Shown here: positions 11,340 through 23,252 of the stretch, one piece after another
Layout of the letters: each line of letters begins with the position of its first letter
Position numbering within the stretch: position 1 is the first letter of the stretch
DNA from: Adiantum capillus-veneris
Lineage: Eukaryota > Streptophyta > Polypodiopsida > Polypodiales > Pteridaceae
Reading direction: 5' to 3'
NCBI GenBank assembly: GCA_014529385.2
Contig: CM043969.1
Location: forward strand, 69,076,676 to 69,140,675
Length of the DNA: 64,000 nucleotides
Program-made: the position numbers and the translations under genes
Notes under the pieces: model-generated
Database searches by the model: none
The model's input: only the letters and a program-made list of their open reading frames with translations
Told to the model about the DNA's origin: nothing

Positions 11340-12470
11340 TCTTGATCCTTCTCAACATGCAAGCAAAGTTTGGATGAAGTGATGCCCCATCACTTAACTT
11401 TTTAGGTGACTATTTAAGCTATGTTAACTTCAATTATACAATGACCATTTTTAGAAGCTACATAATTGATTTTTTAATGTAAGTTTCTTAAGGAGCACAT
11501 ATTTTCAATAAATACTGTGATGCAGGTCTCAAGAGATGATGCAAGAAAAGTCCTACAACAGCAAGAAATAAGTTGTAATTCCATTCATGCTTGCCCTAAT
11601 GATTGAATTCTGTTTAGACAAGAGTATGCATACATAGAGACAAAAAAATCCACAGAAGGTGCTCATATATTTTTTGCTTGTGGTTCACATCAAGCACTTC
11701 TTTGAATGCAGGTCAATGGCCACTCTAGCATCATGACACAAGGAGAATCAATCTTCATATGGCATACTAAAGAATTCCTTCAAATAGTGTGGCATGGAAG
11801 CTCATTCATCAATGACGAGTGGGTAGATTTTGTGTAAGATCCGAGGAATTTATGGCTCGATTTTTCTATGGATAATGTTAACCCATTCAAACAACAACTA
11901 GCATCCTAGCGTATAGCCAACATCCATTGTTAATTAACATATTCCACTATGGTGGCTAGAAGGTAAGAAGGGACACTTGTTCTTAAGCTCGCTTGTGTTG
12001 GGTCGGTATAAAATGAAAAATATGGATATATGTATTCATCCCCTCCTTGAAATGCTACAACAATTGTCGACATGCATAGAAGTAGTGGGCATGAGCCAAC
12101 ATGTAGGTTGGTGCAATGCCTTTATTACAAGTATTCTGACGTGGACGATGCATGACTATTATGGCTATGGAGAATTATTAGTTAAGCATCTAGCACACGA
12201 TAAATGGTAAGGAAACAATGAAATTTTCTCATGATAATTTATTTTTTTGTGTGACTTAAAAATAGTGGCTACAATGCATGTGTTGTGTATGGCCCAGGGT
12301 TGTGCAAAAACTGATTGCTAGTGATAAGAAGATAGATCTATAAAGATCATCAAGTACAGCTTCCAAGAACCATGATCTACAAGAGGGTTTCTTGAGAAAG
12401 GATCCGATAATAATATTTTATTGAGATTGGTTGGAAAAAAAGGAGAGATATAACGAGTGACTTCCCTCAC
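11340..12470 (+). pseudogene. CACTA (En/Spm) TNP2-like transposase relic
   Basis: Broken reading frames match the Transposase_21 family of plant CACTA DNA transposons, which cut and paste the element by binding its ends. In order: a segment like LLNMQAKFG near 11,355 (the family has L..L..K...GWS); DPRNLWLDFSMDNVNPF at about 11,838-11,888 (family DPRN..L...DG.NPF); a segment with IHPLLEMLQQL at about 12,030; LTWTMHDYYGYGEL at about 12,140; then GYNACVVYGPGL. Between 12,207 and 12,265 a GT...AG interval interrupts the frame, and removing it restores reading from HDK into GYNAC, so a 59-bp intron is likely. Multiple stops and frame changes make it non-functional. No CACTA termini were identified. 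Confidence 0.8.
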
Positions 12471-14122
12471 AGATGAAGAGATTCTCAATATGGTATGAGT
12501 TAACCTATTAGATAAGATTAATAATCAACCACTTGCTCCGACCGATGCACATATTCAAGAATATGGAAAGCTTATTGTGGGAGCATCTCACTAGAAACAC
12601 GAATACGCTTGGCACTAATGTGGACTTGAGGGATATTGGACACTAATGACAGTAAAACATTGTTGATGGGTTAAGAAAGCTACCCAAAGTCCCTTGGATT
12701 TTGACAACCATCCAAGAATGCAAGGTGAAAGTGATCATACGGTCCTTGTGAACACCCACAAGTATAATGCACTCAATCAAAATGGTGTTCACAAAGTAAG
12801 GGAAGCTCATTGGTCTAAAGTCACATGATTGACATAAGATGTGTTAGGTTTGGCCAAATCAACTTGTGAATACCATAGTAGGTAGCATGTACACTCACTA
12901 TAAGATATTGAATTTGTTTTGCAATTTGTTTTTCCGATGGATATTGAGGTTTCTTTGTCCTCAAGAATTTGTGCCACAACTTACAAGCTTGCAACATGGG
13001 TTCATTGGATTTCCCAATAGAAGATTGACACTTTTTCCATAGCATCTCCAAAATAGAACATTGCAAAGGTGGTTTGGATGTTTGAAATACACTTTTCCAT
13101 CACCATGCTTACCATTCAATTGCATCTCCTTGTGCACATAGTGGGCAAGGTGGAAATAGTGGAGACCATGTTTTCCAAATGGATGCTCTTTCTAGAGTGC
13201 ATTATAAAGATACTAAAGGGATTTTTTTCATCAAAGGGCAAGCCTAGGAGAAAGCATGGCCCATAATTGGCTAGTTTTAGAGTCATTATTGTATATCAAG
13301 CACTGTGACAAGGCCACCGTTCCAACTTAGTGCAGCTAATTGTGGGAATTTTACACGCATTATCTCATTCAAGGTCATTTCTCATTTCAGGCGATTTTAT
13401 ATCCCAAGACTTCGTAACCAAGGTTGTGGTATGTCATTGAGGTAGCCTGTCAAAGTGCATGAGTCTGTGAGGGCTACAATCCCCCAACTGTGGAAAATAT
13501 CATAATTATGGTAAAAGTGGGGTGCCCAAAAAATGATAATTGTACAAGGCTATACAACACCTAAAAATGAAGTGCCCAAAAGATGAAATTTGGCCAAACA
13601 AGGCTATACAATGCCATGATAGGGTGTTATTCAACCATTGAGTGTAGGATCGTGAGGGTGTTTGAAGCATTAAAGCTTGAGTGTAAGGAGTGAAGCAAGG
13701 CCATGGGAGCTATTGAGTACAAATAGTAAGGAAGCTGCCATATTTGGGCAAGCAAGATCTACCATCCAAAACTCCCTCAAAATTGGCTCTAATGTACCTC
13801 CCAACAGGGTCTGTTTGCTCCACCTAACTTGACAATATATAAAGATTTTTCTGCCCATTTCCCAATTGGTTGAACTTTACTACTTGTATTGCTATGAAAT
13901 AGAGAGTATTGATGTAATGTGTAACCAACCTAAGGGCAACATCACAAACATCAATGGACAAAAATGAATAAGAGACATCCACCAATGCACTAAAGACACA
14001 TAAGCGGACTATCAAAAGTATGTTTCATACACTCTCATGATGGCCCTCGAGTGGTATCTAACTTGGCACTGATGACTTGCAGCCATGCTGGGTTGATTTA
14101 GGATGTTGGAAATATGCAGAAT
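12471..14122. other. Unassigned non-coding DNA left of element A
   Basis: No domain is recognisable on either strand. The first part may be the decayed downstream half of the CACTA element. The last five bases before the element A LTR (14,118-14,122, AGAAT) are not repeated after its far end (43,481-43,485, AAACA), so no target duplication is seen for A. Confidence 0.4.
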
Positions 14123-14477
14123 TGTCATAATAATCAATATCTAATTCTCCTAAATGATTTTCTCATATTAAACTGATCATTTAATGTGGGGAAGGCCAGG
14201 GGAGAAAAAGCTAGAATATTGGTTAAGCTAGCAGACCGGCCACAGTAGGGATCCAAAGGGGGGGCCATCTGCAAAAGAGCCATGTGCAACAATGGGCTAA
14301 AAAGACCCTAAGGTTCAGCCCATTAAGACTTCCAAAATGCTAAGGTTCCAAAATTCAAAGGTTGCGTCCAAAGGTCAACCCTAGGGAAAATTGGATGCTT
14401 TGTGTGTGCCCTAAAAGTCTTTGCACATCCCTACATGGGAGGGGGTGAGCCCTAAAGGTAGGGGATGAGAGAGAAAG

Positions 14478-14542
<65 letters not shown>

Positions 14543-15729
14543 CTCCCTTTACACAAAGGGAATGAGAGACACATGTCAGCTCCCTAGGCCAGATGCCCAC
14601 AAGGTGTGCCCAATTTCTATTGGATGACCCTTGAAGTGGACCAATGAGAATTAAGCTAGAGTAAATCTAGTTTAATTAATTTAAAAACATTTAATAAAAG
14701 AAACCAATGAGAATTAATTCTCCTAGGAGACTATTGGGCAGTCTCCCAAGGGGTCCAATGAGCATTCAGGAGCCCCATGGCTTGCCTGATTCCTATTGGC
14801 CAGGAGGCAAAGGGGTCCAATGAGAGTTTAGTTTAATTATGTAATTATCTAAAGCTCTCACAAAAGGGGAAAGGGGGACACATGTCAGAAGGCTATCACT
14901 TATGCTGCTTAATTGTAATTGGCTTGACTTGGGGAGGGCCAATGAGGCTTCAGCAGGAGCATTTAGCAAGAGGGCTCGCCCAAGAGAGAGAGAGAGGGGG
15001 GGGGCTGATTTTTGCAAGGCATTATCACACACACACTCACACAAGCTCATGTGTGAAGAAAGAGAAGACTATCTCTTCTCAAGCTTTAATGGAGAACTCA
15101 TCACCTACTCCAAGCTTGTGAGATAGAAGCCTACATCAACACTCTCTTGGCATGTGGATGCAAATCCAACCAAGAGCCAAGCTTCAATGCATGCTCATCT
15201 CCTCTACCAAGCTAAGCTATGCTACATATGAGTGATTATGTGAGGATATGTACATCTTTCTCGTAAGATACTCCTTCTTCCTCTCAATCTACTCTCATAC
15301 CCTGCTAGCTCTCACCATCTTCGAAGGTATGTGAGGTCTTGGGTCTGAGAACGGGGATAATTCAAGTTGTGTTTGTTAAGTGTTTTGCTTAGTGCATGAA
15401 GTTTCCATCTTCATTGCACTAGCTAGTCTTGAAGGAACACAAAGAATTGTATTGTACAATGTCTCTCTTGATGGGAGAAACCATAATACAAAGCCTTTTG
15501 GAGGGGGGGCCGGCTCCATGAAAATCCGGTCCTCAACTGTTGTCAATAGCTTAATTTCTCTCTCTTTTGAAAGTATTGTCGATGCTATGTAACTAGGTGT
15601 TATGCTTTTTGTTGCTCTCTCCACCCAAGCACTCTTGTAATTCTCATTAGGAATCTATTCTAATGAAATGCTCACTATGTTCATGCTAATTTCCGCTACA
15701 CATAAGTTATTAGGCCATTAAATGTTACA
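14123..15729 (+). repeat. Element A 5' LTR (1,607 bp)
   Basis: Begins TGTCATAATAATC and ends TAAATGTTACA. It matches the split 3' LTR closely, apart from a different CA-repeat length, a small rearrangement near 14,230 and scattered substitutions. It contains a (CA)31 run (14,479-14,540) and five copies of CCAATGAG. A polypyrimidine-rich stretch and an AGAGAGAGAG-G8 tract lie near 14,985-15,003. LTRs supply promoter and polyadenylation signals for the element. Confidence 0.93.
14641..14946 (+). promoter_or_regulatory. Cluster of five phased CCAATGAG boxes in element A LTR
   Basis: CCAATGAG occurs at 14,641, 14,703, 14,755, 14,817 and 14,939 (steps of 62, 52, 62 and 122 bp), with ATTGG in opposite orientation between them (for example 14,619, 14,729 and 14,795). 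CCAAT is the core recognised by NF-Y. Regular spacing suggests an enhancer-like array or a decayed ~61-bp tandem repeat. The same boxes are present in the 3' LTR. Confidence 0.5.
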
Positions 15730-15730
15730 T

Positions 15731-15742
15731 TGGTATCAGAGC
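15731..15742 (+). promoter_or_regulatory. Primer-binding site of element A (initiator tRNA-Met)
   Basis: TGGTATCAGAGC begins two bases after the 5' LTR end and is the standard plant complement to the 3' end of initiator tRNA-Met, from which minus-strand DNA synthesis starts. Confidence 0.95.
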
Positions 15743-16146
15743 TCAAGGTTTCTCTTTTCTTGCTCAAGAAGGGAGGTCCTCAAGCTAGCTACAAATGGTT
15801 GGTATTATTAATTGCCTATGAGTAAGTAGAATAGGGATTTTTCAGCCTTGCAGTGCGCCTGCCTTCGTGCAATTAACGGGGCATCACCGTCGAGAGCTAT
15901 GGTCTTAATAGTGGAGTCCTACGGGGCTTGCCTACGGCTTAACCACTATTGAGCTATTAGAAGCTTGACAGGAGCCGGTGCTGTTTTGGTGTCGAAAGAC
16001 CCTCTCTTCTATTCCTTGCAATTAATGGTATTCGAGCCGCGGGTACAGTAGCTTGAGTGCTTTTTCTAAAGGGGTAAAGAGGAGTAGCAACTAGGGCTTG
16101 AAGTGCCAAAGTACACCTAAAAAGTTTACACCTAAAAGTTGTTAGA
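15743..16146 (+). other. Element A untranslated leader
   Basis: Sequence between primer site and the Gag start; no frame or structured motif was recognised. Confidence 0.6.
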
Positions 16147-17493
16147 ATGGCTGACAATAGTAAAGAGAGTGAAATTAATGTTGATAACTTTGATTTTGCT
16201 CATGAGCAAGCTACTAATGATGCTTCAATGCTTGTTAACTATCTTGTTTCTAGGCTTCAACAAGCCATGGGCAATCCATCTCTCCAAAGTGAAGTGCAAC
16301 GGCAGCTCCGTGCTCACGGGATTCTCCAAGCTCATCACCATGACGAGAGAACACTTAGGAAGCCTCCTTGTGAGACTACCAAAAGAGATCTCTCTCCGAT
16401 TCGGGAAGAAGAAGAGAATCCATATGAAGGGCTCAAGAATTTACTTCTTGATGATGTATCTCCTTCCCAAAGGAGAACTCAAGAGCCTCCACCGAAGGAA
16501 CGAGAAAGAAGCGAGTCTCCCGCCACCTCGGCGGAGATGCCTTCACGAAGACGGAGAGCTAAACGCTCTCCATCACACTCATCTCCACGCCATAATTCAA
16601 AGAGGGATGATAAAAAGCAAGAGAAGAAAAAGGCGAGAAAGAGGACACCCTCTTCTTCATCCTCTTCCTCTTATGAAAGCTATGGTGAAGACGACAAAGA
16701 TCAAGACAAGAAAAAGGCGAGAAAGAGGTCACCCTCTTCTCCACCTTCTTCAAATTCTTCACCTTCTGAAGAAAGTGATGGTGCAACCTTTGAACCATCA
16801 AAAAGAAGAGGCCATAGGAAATCCTATGCCGCATGGAAGAGGTCGTCCAAGTTGAAGAAATTCAAAGAGGGAGGGAAGAGCATCTCTTTCCTTACCTAGG
16901 ATGGTACCTTTGGTGCTACGGACAAAGTTTTGGCCTTTATCCAACAATTCGATGCCGCGTTTGGAGATGAGGGCTTCACGGAGTCCTCTAAGCTACTCCA
17001 TGTAGCTATGCACTTTCAAAAGTCCGCCAGACAATGGTGGTCTAGCCTACGAGCCAACGGTGAAGCTCCACGAACATGGAAAGCTTTAAGAGCTTCCATT
17101 ATGAAGCAGTTTTTGGCCACCGATGCCAAAGACAAAGTACTCACCGAATGGCAAAGCTTAAAGCTCTCTCCAAATGAATCTATCCACAAATATGTAGACA
17201 AGTTTTGGGACCTACAACTCAAAGCCACTGTCTTCAAAAAGTTGGATTTTGGAGAGCAAAAGCAACAATTTTGTGCGAGCTTAACCGAAGAAATGGCGGA
17301 GTATGTCAACTCCCAAAGACCACGTACCATATCGGCGGTAATACACCACACTATGGTTGCCTCTCGAATCAATTTCCAAACGGGGGCAAAAAGAAATAAT
17401 AAGCCCCCGGAAAACAAGGGTTCCAATGAGCCTAAGGGGAAGGAACTGATGTCCAAAAGTCTCCTAAGGGCAACTCCAACAAAGCTAAAGTGA
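16147..17493 (+). pseudogene. Element A Gag (capsid part), with in-frame stop
   Basis: The structural protein that forms the particle packaging element RNA. ATG at 16,147 starts a frame with a hydrophilic N-terminus, then an unusually long Arg/Lys/Ser-rich stretch (about residues 130-235) with two KKKARKR blocks and Ser runs. A TAG at 16,897-16,899 interrupts, after which the same frame reads straight into a typical retrotransposon capsid: QQFDAAFGDEGF, then W-rich SARQWWSSL and WKALRASIMKQF. The frame ends at 17,493, while the natural continuation into the zinc knuckle lies in another frame, so a one-base shift near 17,445 is likely. The RS-like stretch is unusual for a chromovirus Gag and could act in nuclear targeting; that is inference. 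Confidence 0.88.
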
Positions 17494-18332
17494 AGGGAAT
17501 TTACAAAGGTAAGAATAAGCTCTCTCCTGAAGAGCTTGAGCGTTATCGTAAGGATAACCGGTGTTTCAAGTGCGGCGAACAAGGGCATGCGTACCGCGCT
17601 TGTCCCCAAAAGAATAACCGCCAAGATCCTCCTAGAGCTTCCTTGGTTGAAATCCAAGAGGAGGAGACTCACCAAACTCACCACAAAGGATCTCCACTAT
17701 GCCATGCTTGGGGAAAGGTAAGAGAACATGATGCTTTTATTCTCTTTGACCCTGGTTCTACTCACAATTTTATATCTATAGAGTTGGCCACCAAGCTAGG
17801 AATACAATCCTACGAGATGGGAGATGTCCTACCCGCATACAGTGCCTTCAAGGGGCAAGAAGCTTCAGTCAATCCCTTAATCGGGAAATTGAGGCTTCAT
17901 GTCCAAGGCTATGTGAACAAAGAGGACTTCTTTATCTCTCCTCTCAAGCATGAGGATGTAATCCTAGGGGCACCATGGTTTGACCGCCTGGCTGCCGATG
18001 TTAAATTTCCTGAAAGGAGAATCTCCTTTAAGTTCAGGGAAAAAGACATGTATATATATGCTAAGGAAATGGGTAACACCATCCCCATTGTACATACACC
18101 AGCTTTCAACAACTCAATAAAGAGCTCTATTTCCGTGTACATGATTTTTGTTAAAGACTCTCAAAATGAACCTAACGCTTTAGCAAAAGAAAATAAAAGC
18201 AACCAAAAGGAATTAGAGTTATCCAATTTTCTCAAGGGGTTTCAAGATGTTTTTATTGACGACATCCCTTGTGAGCTACCTCCTAAACGAGGTAATGATG
18301 ACCATGCAATTGAACTTCTTCTAGGAAGTTAA
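17490..18332 (+). pseudogene. Element A nucleocapsid zinc knuckle and aspartic protease
   Basis: CFKCGEQGHAYRAC (CX2CX4HX4C) near residue 25 is the RNA-binding zinc knuckle. It is followed at about residues 85-95 by LFDPGSTHNFIS, the protease active-site region (D-P-G here, where the family more often has D-S-G or D-T-G), and later VILGAPWFDRL, the conserved hydrophobic-G motif near the protease end. The protease matures the polyprotein. The frame is closed by TAA at 18,330-18,332, but the same frame resumes directly with PPNKPPYR, the usual entry to RT, so the stop is a mutation within one pol frame. Confidence 0.9.
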
Positions 18333-20092
18333 CCGCCTAATAAACCTCCTTATAGAGTTTCTCAAGCTCAACAAGAGGAGATTATGCGGCAAGTGCATGA
18401 GTTAGTTGAGAAGGGTATGGTTAGGCCAAGCTCATCTCCATTTTGCTCACCTGTGCTATTAGTGCAAAAGAAAGACGGCACATATCGTATGTGTGTCGAC
18501 TATAGAGCACTAAATAGGATCACTATCAAGAATAGGTTTCCCGTTCCATGGGTAGAAGACCTATTTGATAAGCTACAAGGATCGACCTACTTCAGTAGGG
18601 TTGACCCAAAAAGTGGCTATCATCAAATAAGGATAGTTGATCAAGACATTGTAAAGACCGCATTTCGTACTGCATTTGGTCTTTACGAATACATTGTCAT
18701 GCCTTTTGGCTTGACCAATGCACCAGCCACATTCAACCGCTTGATGGAGAAGTTGTTCAGGCCTCATCGAACCTTCACTGGAGTGTTCTTTGATGATATT
18801 ATCATCTACTCTAATTCATTGGAGGAACACAAGCAACACCTCCAGGTAATATTTCAAGTTTTAAGAGAGAATAAACTTTATGTTAATCGAAAGAAAAGTG
18901 AATTTTTCTTGCAAGAGATTCAGTATTTAGGCCACATTATCTCTCAAGATGGCATCCAAATGGATCCATCCAAGTTAGAGGTAATAAAAGGATGGCCTAA
19001 ACCAAGGAATCTTCATGAACTAAGAAGCTTCATAGGTATGTGTGCATACTATCGACGCTTCATAGAAAAGTTCTCACAAATTGCGGGACCATTACATGAC
19101 CTAACAAAGAAAAGCGTTAGGTATACATGGTCTGCTAAGGAGAACAATGCTTTCGAAAAGCTTAAAGAAAAGCTTATCTCTCAACCTGTGCTTACACTAC
19201 CGGATCTCTCAAAACCATTTGAGGTCCAATGCGATGCTTGTGGTGATTGCCTTGGAGCTGTTTTGCTCCAAGAAGGGCACGCCATAGGCTATGAGAGTCG
19301 AAGGCTCGACCCTGTTGAGCAAACTCTAGGCATGTACGAAAAGGAACTCCTTGCAGTTCTACATGCCTTAGACTCATGGAAGCACTATTTATTGGGGACT
19401 TCTTTCATTCTGCGAACGGATCACCAAAAACTTAAGTACTTCATGACGCAGACCGAGCTCTCCGACAAACAAATGAGGTGGGAAAATTTCCTTTCGCAAT
19501 TTCATTTTCATATTGCTCACATTGCTGGCAAGCATAATCAAGTAGCTGATGCACTCTCAAGACGGCCGAGAGTGAATGCGGTTTCCATAGCAACTCACAA
19601 TGATCTATCTTCAATGATAGATGAGTATGCTATTGATCCCGATTTTAGAGATGTGATTTCAGCCCTTGCATTAGGGAAGAAAGAAGAACCATTTACTTTA
19701 CAAGATGGTTATCTTCTCTATGGCAATAGACTATGCGTTACTAACTCACTACGTGAGAAAGTAATGTATGAATCTCATGCTCCACCTTATGCGGGGCATA
19801 GAGGGATTCAGTCTACCTTAAAGGGAATTGAAACATATTTCTATTGGCCTACCATGAAAGTGAACATACAAGAGTATGTTTCCAAATGTGTGGTATGCCA
19901 AAAGACAAAATTTGATAGAGGGAAGCAACTTGGATTGCTTCAACCCTTGCCAATCCCTAATTCACCATGGGAGAGCATATCCATGGATTTTATCTTTGGA
20001 TTGCCTATGTCTATCCATGGGAATACGGGAATATGGACGATAGTAGGCAGGTTTAGTAAACAAGCTCATTTTATACCTGTCAAAAATACCAT
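18333..20092 (+). pseudogene. Element A reverse transcriptase, RNase H and N-terminal integrase
   Basis: Long open pol segment. RT motifs: CVDYRALNRITIKNRFPVP, SGYHQIRI, MPFGLTNAPATF and catalytic FFDDIIIYS. RNase H: CDACGDCLGAVLLQEG, LRTDHQKLKYF and ADALSRR. The integrase zinc region follows (H at PYAGHRG, then YWPTMKVNIQEYVSKC and CQK), then the first catalytic Asp in SMDFIFGLP and FSKQAHFIPVK. The motifs are those of plant chromoviruses. The frame is lost near 20,093, where the sequence between KNTIK and ATLFIS is short by a non-multiple of three. It reads with the protease upstream as one polyprotein. Confidence 0.93.
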
Positions 20093-21055
20093 CAAATGGC
20101 AACCCTCTTTATTTCACAAATTTTCAAGTACCATGGCTTGCCCATGTCCATAGTGTCGAATAGAGATCCTAGAATGACCAGTAATTTCTGGAAGGGTCTC
20201 TTTGAGAATTTAGGAACAAGGCTAAACTTCTCTTTGGCCTATCATCCACAAACTGATGGCCAAAGTGAAATAGCTAACCTAACCATTCTCGATCTACTAA
20301 AAGCCTATGTAATGGAAGTAGATCAAAGATCCCAATGGGAGAAGTACTTACCCTTAGTGGAGTATGCTTACAATAACATTGTACATACTTCCACAGGAAA
20401 AGCACCTTTCGAGGTAATTGAGGGAAGATCAAAAAGTCCCTTGCTACTTAAGGTACATGGGAAGATCTTCACTACAGATGAGTATGGCCGAGACCTACAA
20501 GAATCTTTCCAAAAGATTAAGGATGCTATCTTTTTCTCACAGCAAAGGCAAAAGGCTGCTGCTGACAAGCACAGAAGAGCCCAAGACTTTAAAGAAAATG
20601 ATTGGGTCTTGTTAAAGTTTCCCAAGGCTCGATTAAGGCACACAACGGGCAAGAATCCTACGGGTCACCAAAAGTACTATGCTAAACTAGCAAAAAGGTA
20701 CTATGGTCCCTTTCAGATTCTTAGGCCAATCAATGAGATGGCCTATCAACTCAAGTTGCCCAATCATTGGCTCATACACAATGCTTTTCATGCGAGCCTA
20801 TTAAAGCCTTACAAAGGAGAGCCACCTCAAGAACCAACTATTGAAGACCCACCGGAGATCGAGGACCAAGAAGAGGTGCTGCAGCCGGAGTCCATTCTCC
20901 GACATGAAGACAAGGTACTAAGAGGCGGTAAGACTATCCGATGATATCTTATTAAGTTTAAGAAATATCCTTTTGAAGATGCTAGATGGATGCAAGGCAT
21001 ACAATTAAAGGATAGCCTAAACCTTGTCAATGCTTACAATGCTTCCCAAAAGTAA
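20093..21055 (+). pseudogene. Element A integrase core end and chromodomain-like C-terminus
   Basis: Continues integrase in a shifted frame: KYHGLPMSIVSNRDPRMTS holds the second catalytic Asp, YHPQTDGQSE the catalytic Glu, then the C-terminal barrel (YYGPFQILRPIN, IHNAFHASLLKPY). After an acidic linker the frame meets TGA at 20,942-20,944 and continues in frame with YLIKFKKYPFEDARWMQ, the core of a chromodomain, ending at TAA (21,053). Chromodomains direct integration to marked chromatin. The SNRD variant of the usual SDRD and the TGA suggest decay. Confidence 0.9.
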
Positions 21056-21411
21056 GCAAATGTACAAAATGTTAAAAATGAACAAAATTTTTGTCTTATA
21101 AGACTCTCTTTTTCTTTATTTGTGCACAAAAATGAAGTAGTATGCATGCTTAGATCAAGTTTGCGGAGACGACATCTCCCAAACACCAAGTAGAGCTTGT
21201 CACTCTACTATGGAAGACTGATAGGACTAATGTGCAAACATGCTTGCGGCAGCCTCGGGCTCTCAAGCGCCAAATGGACTAGTCATCCATTGTGGAATGA
21301 TGTCGTAGGGTAACATAGGGATCCTCTACCCGCTAAGAAAAGGACTCATGAACATGCTTTATCTTCTCTACACCATAGTCGAGGACGACTATGATTTCAA
21401 GAGAGAGGTAA
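21056..21411 (+). other. Element A 3' untranslated region with polypurine tract
   Basis: Non-coding stretch that ends in AAGAGAGAGG (21,399-21,408) followed by TAA and the 3' LTR. The purine run is where plus-strand DNA synthesis would be primed. Confidence 0.7.
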
Positions 21412-21762
21412 TGTCATAATAATCAATATCTAATTCTCCTAAATGATTTTCTCATATTAAGCTGATCATTTAATGTGGGGAAGGTCAGGGGAGAAAAAGC
21501 TAGAATAGTAGGGATCCAAAGGAGGGAAAATAGGGATCCAAAGGGGGGGCCATCTGCAAAAGAGCCATGTGCAACAATGGGCTAAAAAGACCCTAAGGTT
21601 CAACCCATTAAGACTTCCAAAATGCTAAGGTTCCAAAATTCAAAGGTTGCGTCCAAAGGTCAACCCTAGGGAAAATTGGATGCTTTGTGTGTGCCCTAAA
21701 AGTCTTTGCACATCCCTACATGGGAGGGGGTGAGCCCTAATGGTAGGGGATGAGAGAGAAAG

Positions 21763-21801
<39 letters not shown>

Positions 21802-22293
21802 CTCCCTTTACACAAAGGGAATGAGGGACACATGTCAGCTCCCTAGGCCAGATGCCCACAAGGTGTGCCCAATTTCTATTGGATGACCCTTGAAGTGGAC
21901 CAATGAGAATTAAGCTAGAGTAAATCTAGTTTAATTAATTTAAAAACATTTAATAAAAGAAACCAATGAGAATTAAGTCTCCTAGAAGACTATTGGGCAG
22001 TCTCCCAAGGGGTCCAATGAGCATTCAGGAGCCCCATGGCTTGCCTGATTCCTATTGGCCAGGAGGCAAAGGGGTCCAATGAGAGTTTAGTTTAATTATT
22101 TAATTATCTAAAGCTCTCACAAAAGGGGAAAGGGGGACACATGTCAGAAGGCTATCACTTATGCTGCTTAATTGTAATTGGCTTGACTTGGGGAGGGCCA
22201 ATGAGGCTTCAGCAGGAGCATTTAGCAAGAGGGCTTGCCCAAGAGAGAGAGAGAGGGGACTGATTTTTGCAAGGCATTATCACACACACACTC
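21412..22293 (+). repeat. Element A 3' LTR, left part
   Basis: Begins TGTCATAATAATC like the 5' LTR and matches it through CACACACACTC, where element B interrupts. Its CA run is shorter (about 21,774-21,799) than that of the 5' LTR. Bases 22,289-22,293 (CACTC) are the left copy of the target duplication made by element B. Confidence 0.93.
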
Positions 22294-23232
22294 TGTTGAG
22301 CCAGCAGAGGATCGCACCCACATTTTTGCTCACACTCATCATTTTTGTAACCATTGATTGTAATAAATGTCTTTCCGACATTGATTTTGATTGGAGCCAT
22401 TCATTAAGTAACGGGACTTAATTGAGTTTCCAGCTTGTAATTCCGAAGTAATTTCACTTGCTGATGTAATTAGTTAGAGATGTTCTCACCTCCAAGGCTG
22501 AGGTATATAAGCCAAAGTTTTGTAACCTAAAGCATATAGTTTTTTATTGAATCAAGGTGAGTTTTTGGAGCGCCGTGACTGTGTCTGAGAGAGAGAGAGA
22601 GAGAGTCTTATCTACTTGCTACGCGAGCTACGCAGCCGCCATCGGAGAAGAGACACCGCCATTGTGTTAGCAACGGCGAGGGCTACGCACAGATACCAAG
22701 AGTGCGCACTATCGGCTTCTATGTGTGGTAAGTTCCTACGAGCTTTTGGTGTGAGTTTTCTTCCAACTCGTGTGTCGGAATGGAGCATGCAGCATATCTA
22801 TAGAACCACAACGAGTAGAGCTACACATTGGTACCATCGGGGTCAAGTTTCGATCACCTGTATTTTTCGGCCTGTCTTCATACGCGTTTACCGCACGAAG
22901 TGATTATAGGTTGATTTTGCAGTTCAAGTCTTTAGGGTGTTGTTCTTACCTAGTGTATAGACTTCCCCCTGAGTTTGAGATCGATTCAATGATTCTAGAT
23001 CCTGTTTCGTATAGCATTCGTTCGTAGTGCGGATTTCAGTCACTTGCGTATTTTAGAACTTAGATTTGATTTCCTTAGTAGTGATTGTCATTAGAAGGTC
23101 GAGTAGGTGATTTGACACCCACCTAGTTGTTTCCATGCGCCTGCGGGTCAAGCTCCGTCCTCGTCTGACAAATTCTGTTGTTGGTTGAGTTCTCGCTATT
23201 TAGCTTCCGCTAGCGGCGTAACCGCCTTAACA
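22294..23232 (+). repeat. Element B 5' LTR (939 bp)
   Basis: Starts TGTTGAGCCAGCAGAGGATC and ends GCGTAACCGCCTTAACA. Includes a likely TATA box, TATATAA at 22,504-22,510, and a short GA run at about 22,585-22,605. It is nearly identical in sequence and equal in length to the 3' LTR. Confidence 0.96.
22504..22510 (+). promoter_or_regulatory. Putative TATA box of element B
   Basis: TATATAA in the context GAGGTATATAAGCC, about 210 bp into the LTR and repeated in the 3' LTR at 42,055-42,061. The position fits a U3 promoter with transcription starting some 30 bp downstream. Confidence 0.6.
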
Positions 23233-23234
23233 TT

Positions 23235-23252
23235 TGGCGCCGTTGCCGGGGA
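23235..23252 (+). promoter_or_regulatory. Primer-binding site of element B (tRNA-Asp)
   Basis: TGGCGCCGTTGCCGGGGA, two bases after the LTR, is complementary to the 3' end of plant tRNA-Asp. This primer is known from Athila-type elements and differs from the tRNA-Met primer of element A. Confidence 0.93.

Noticed and set aside
18573-18767. Minus-strand frames across element A and B pol
   Set aside because: Shadows of the plus-strand pol frames.
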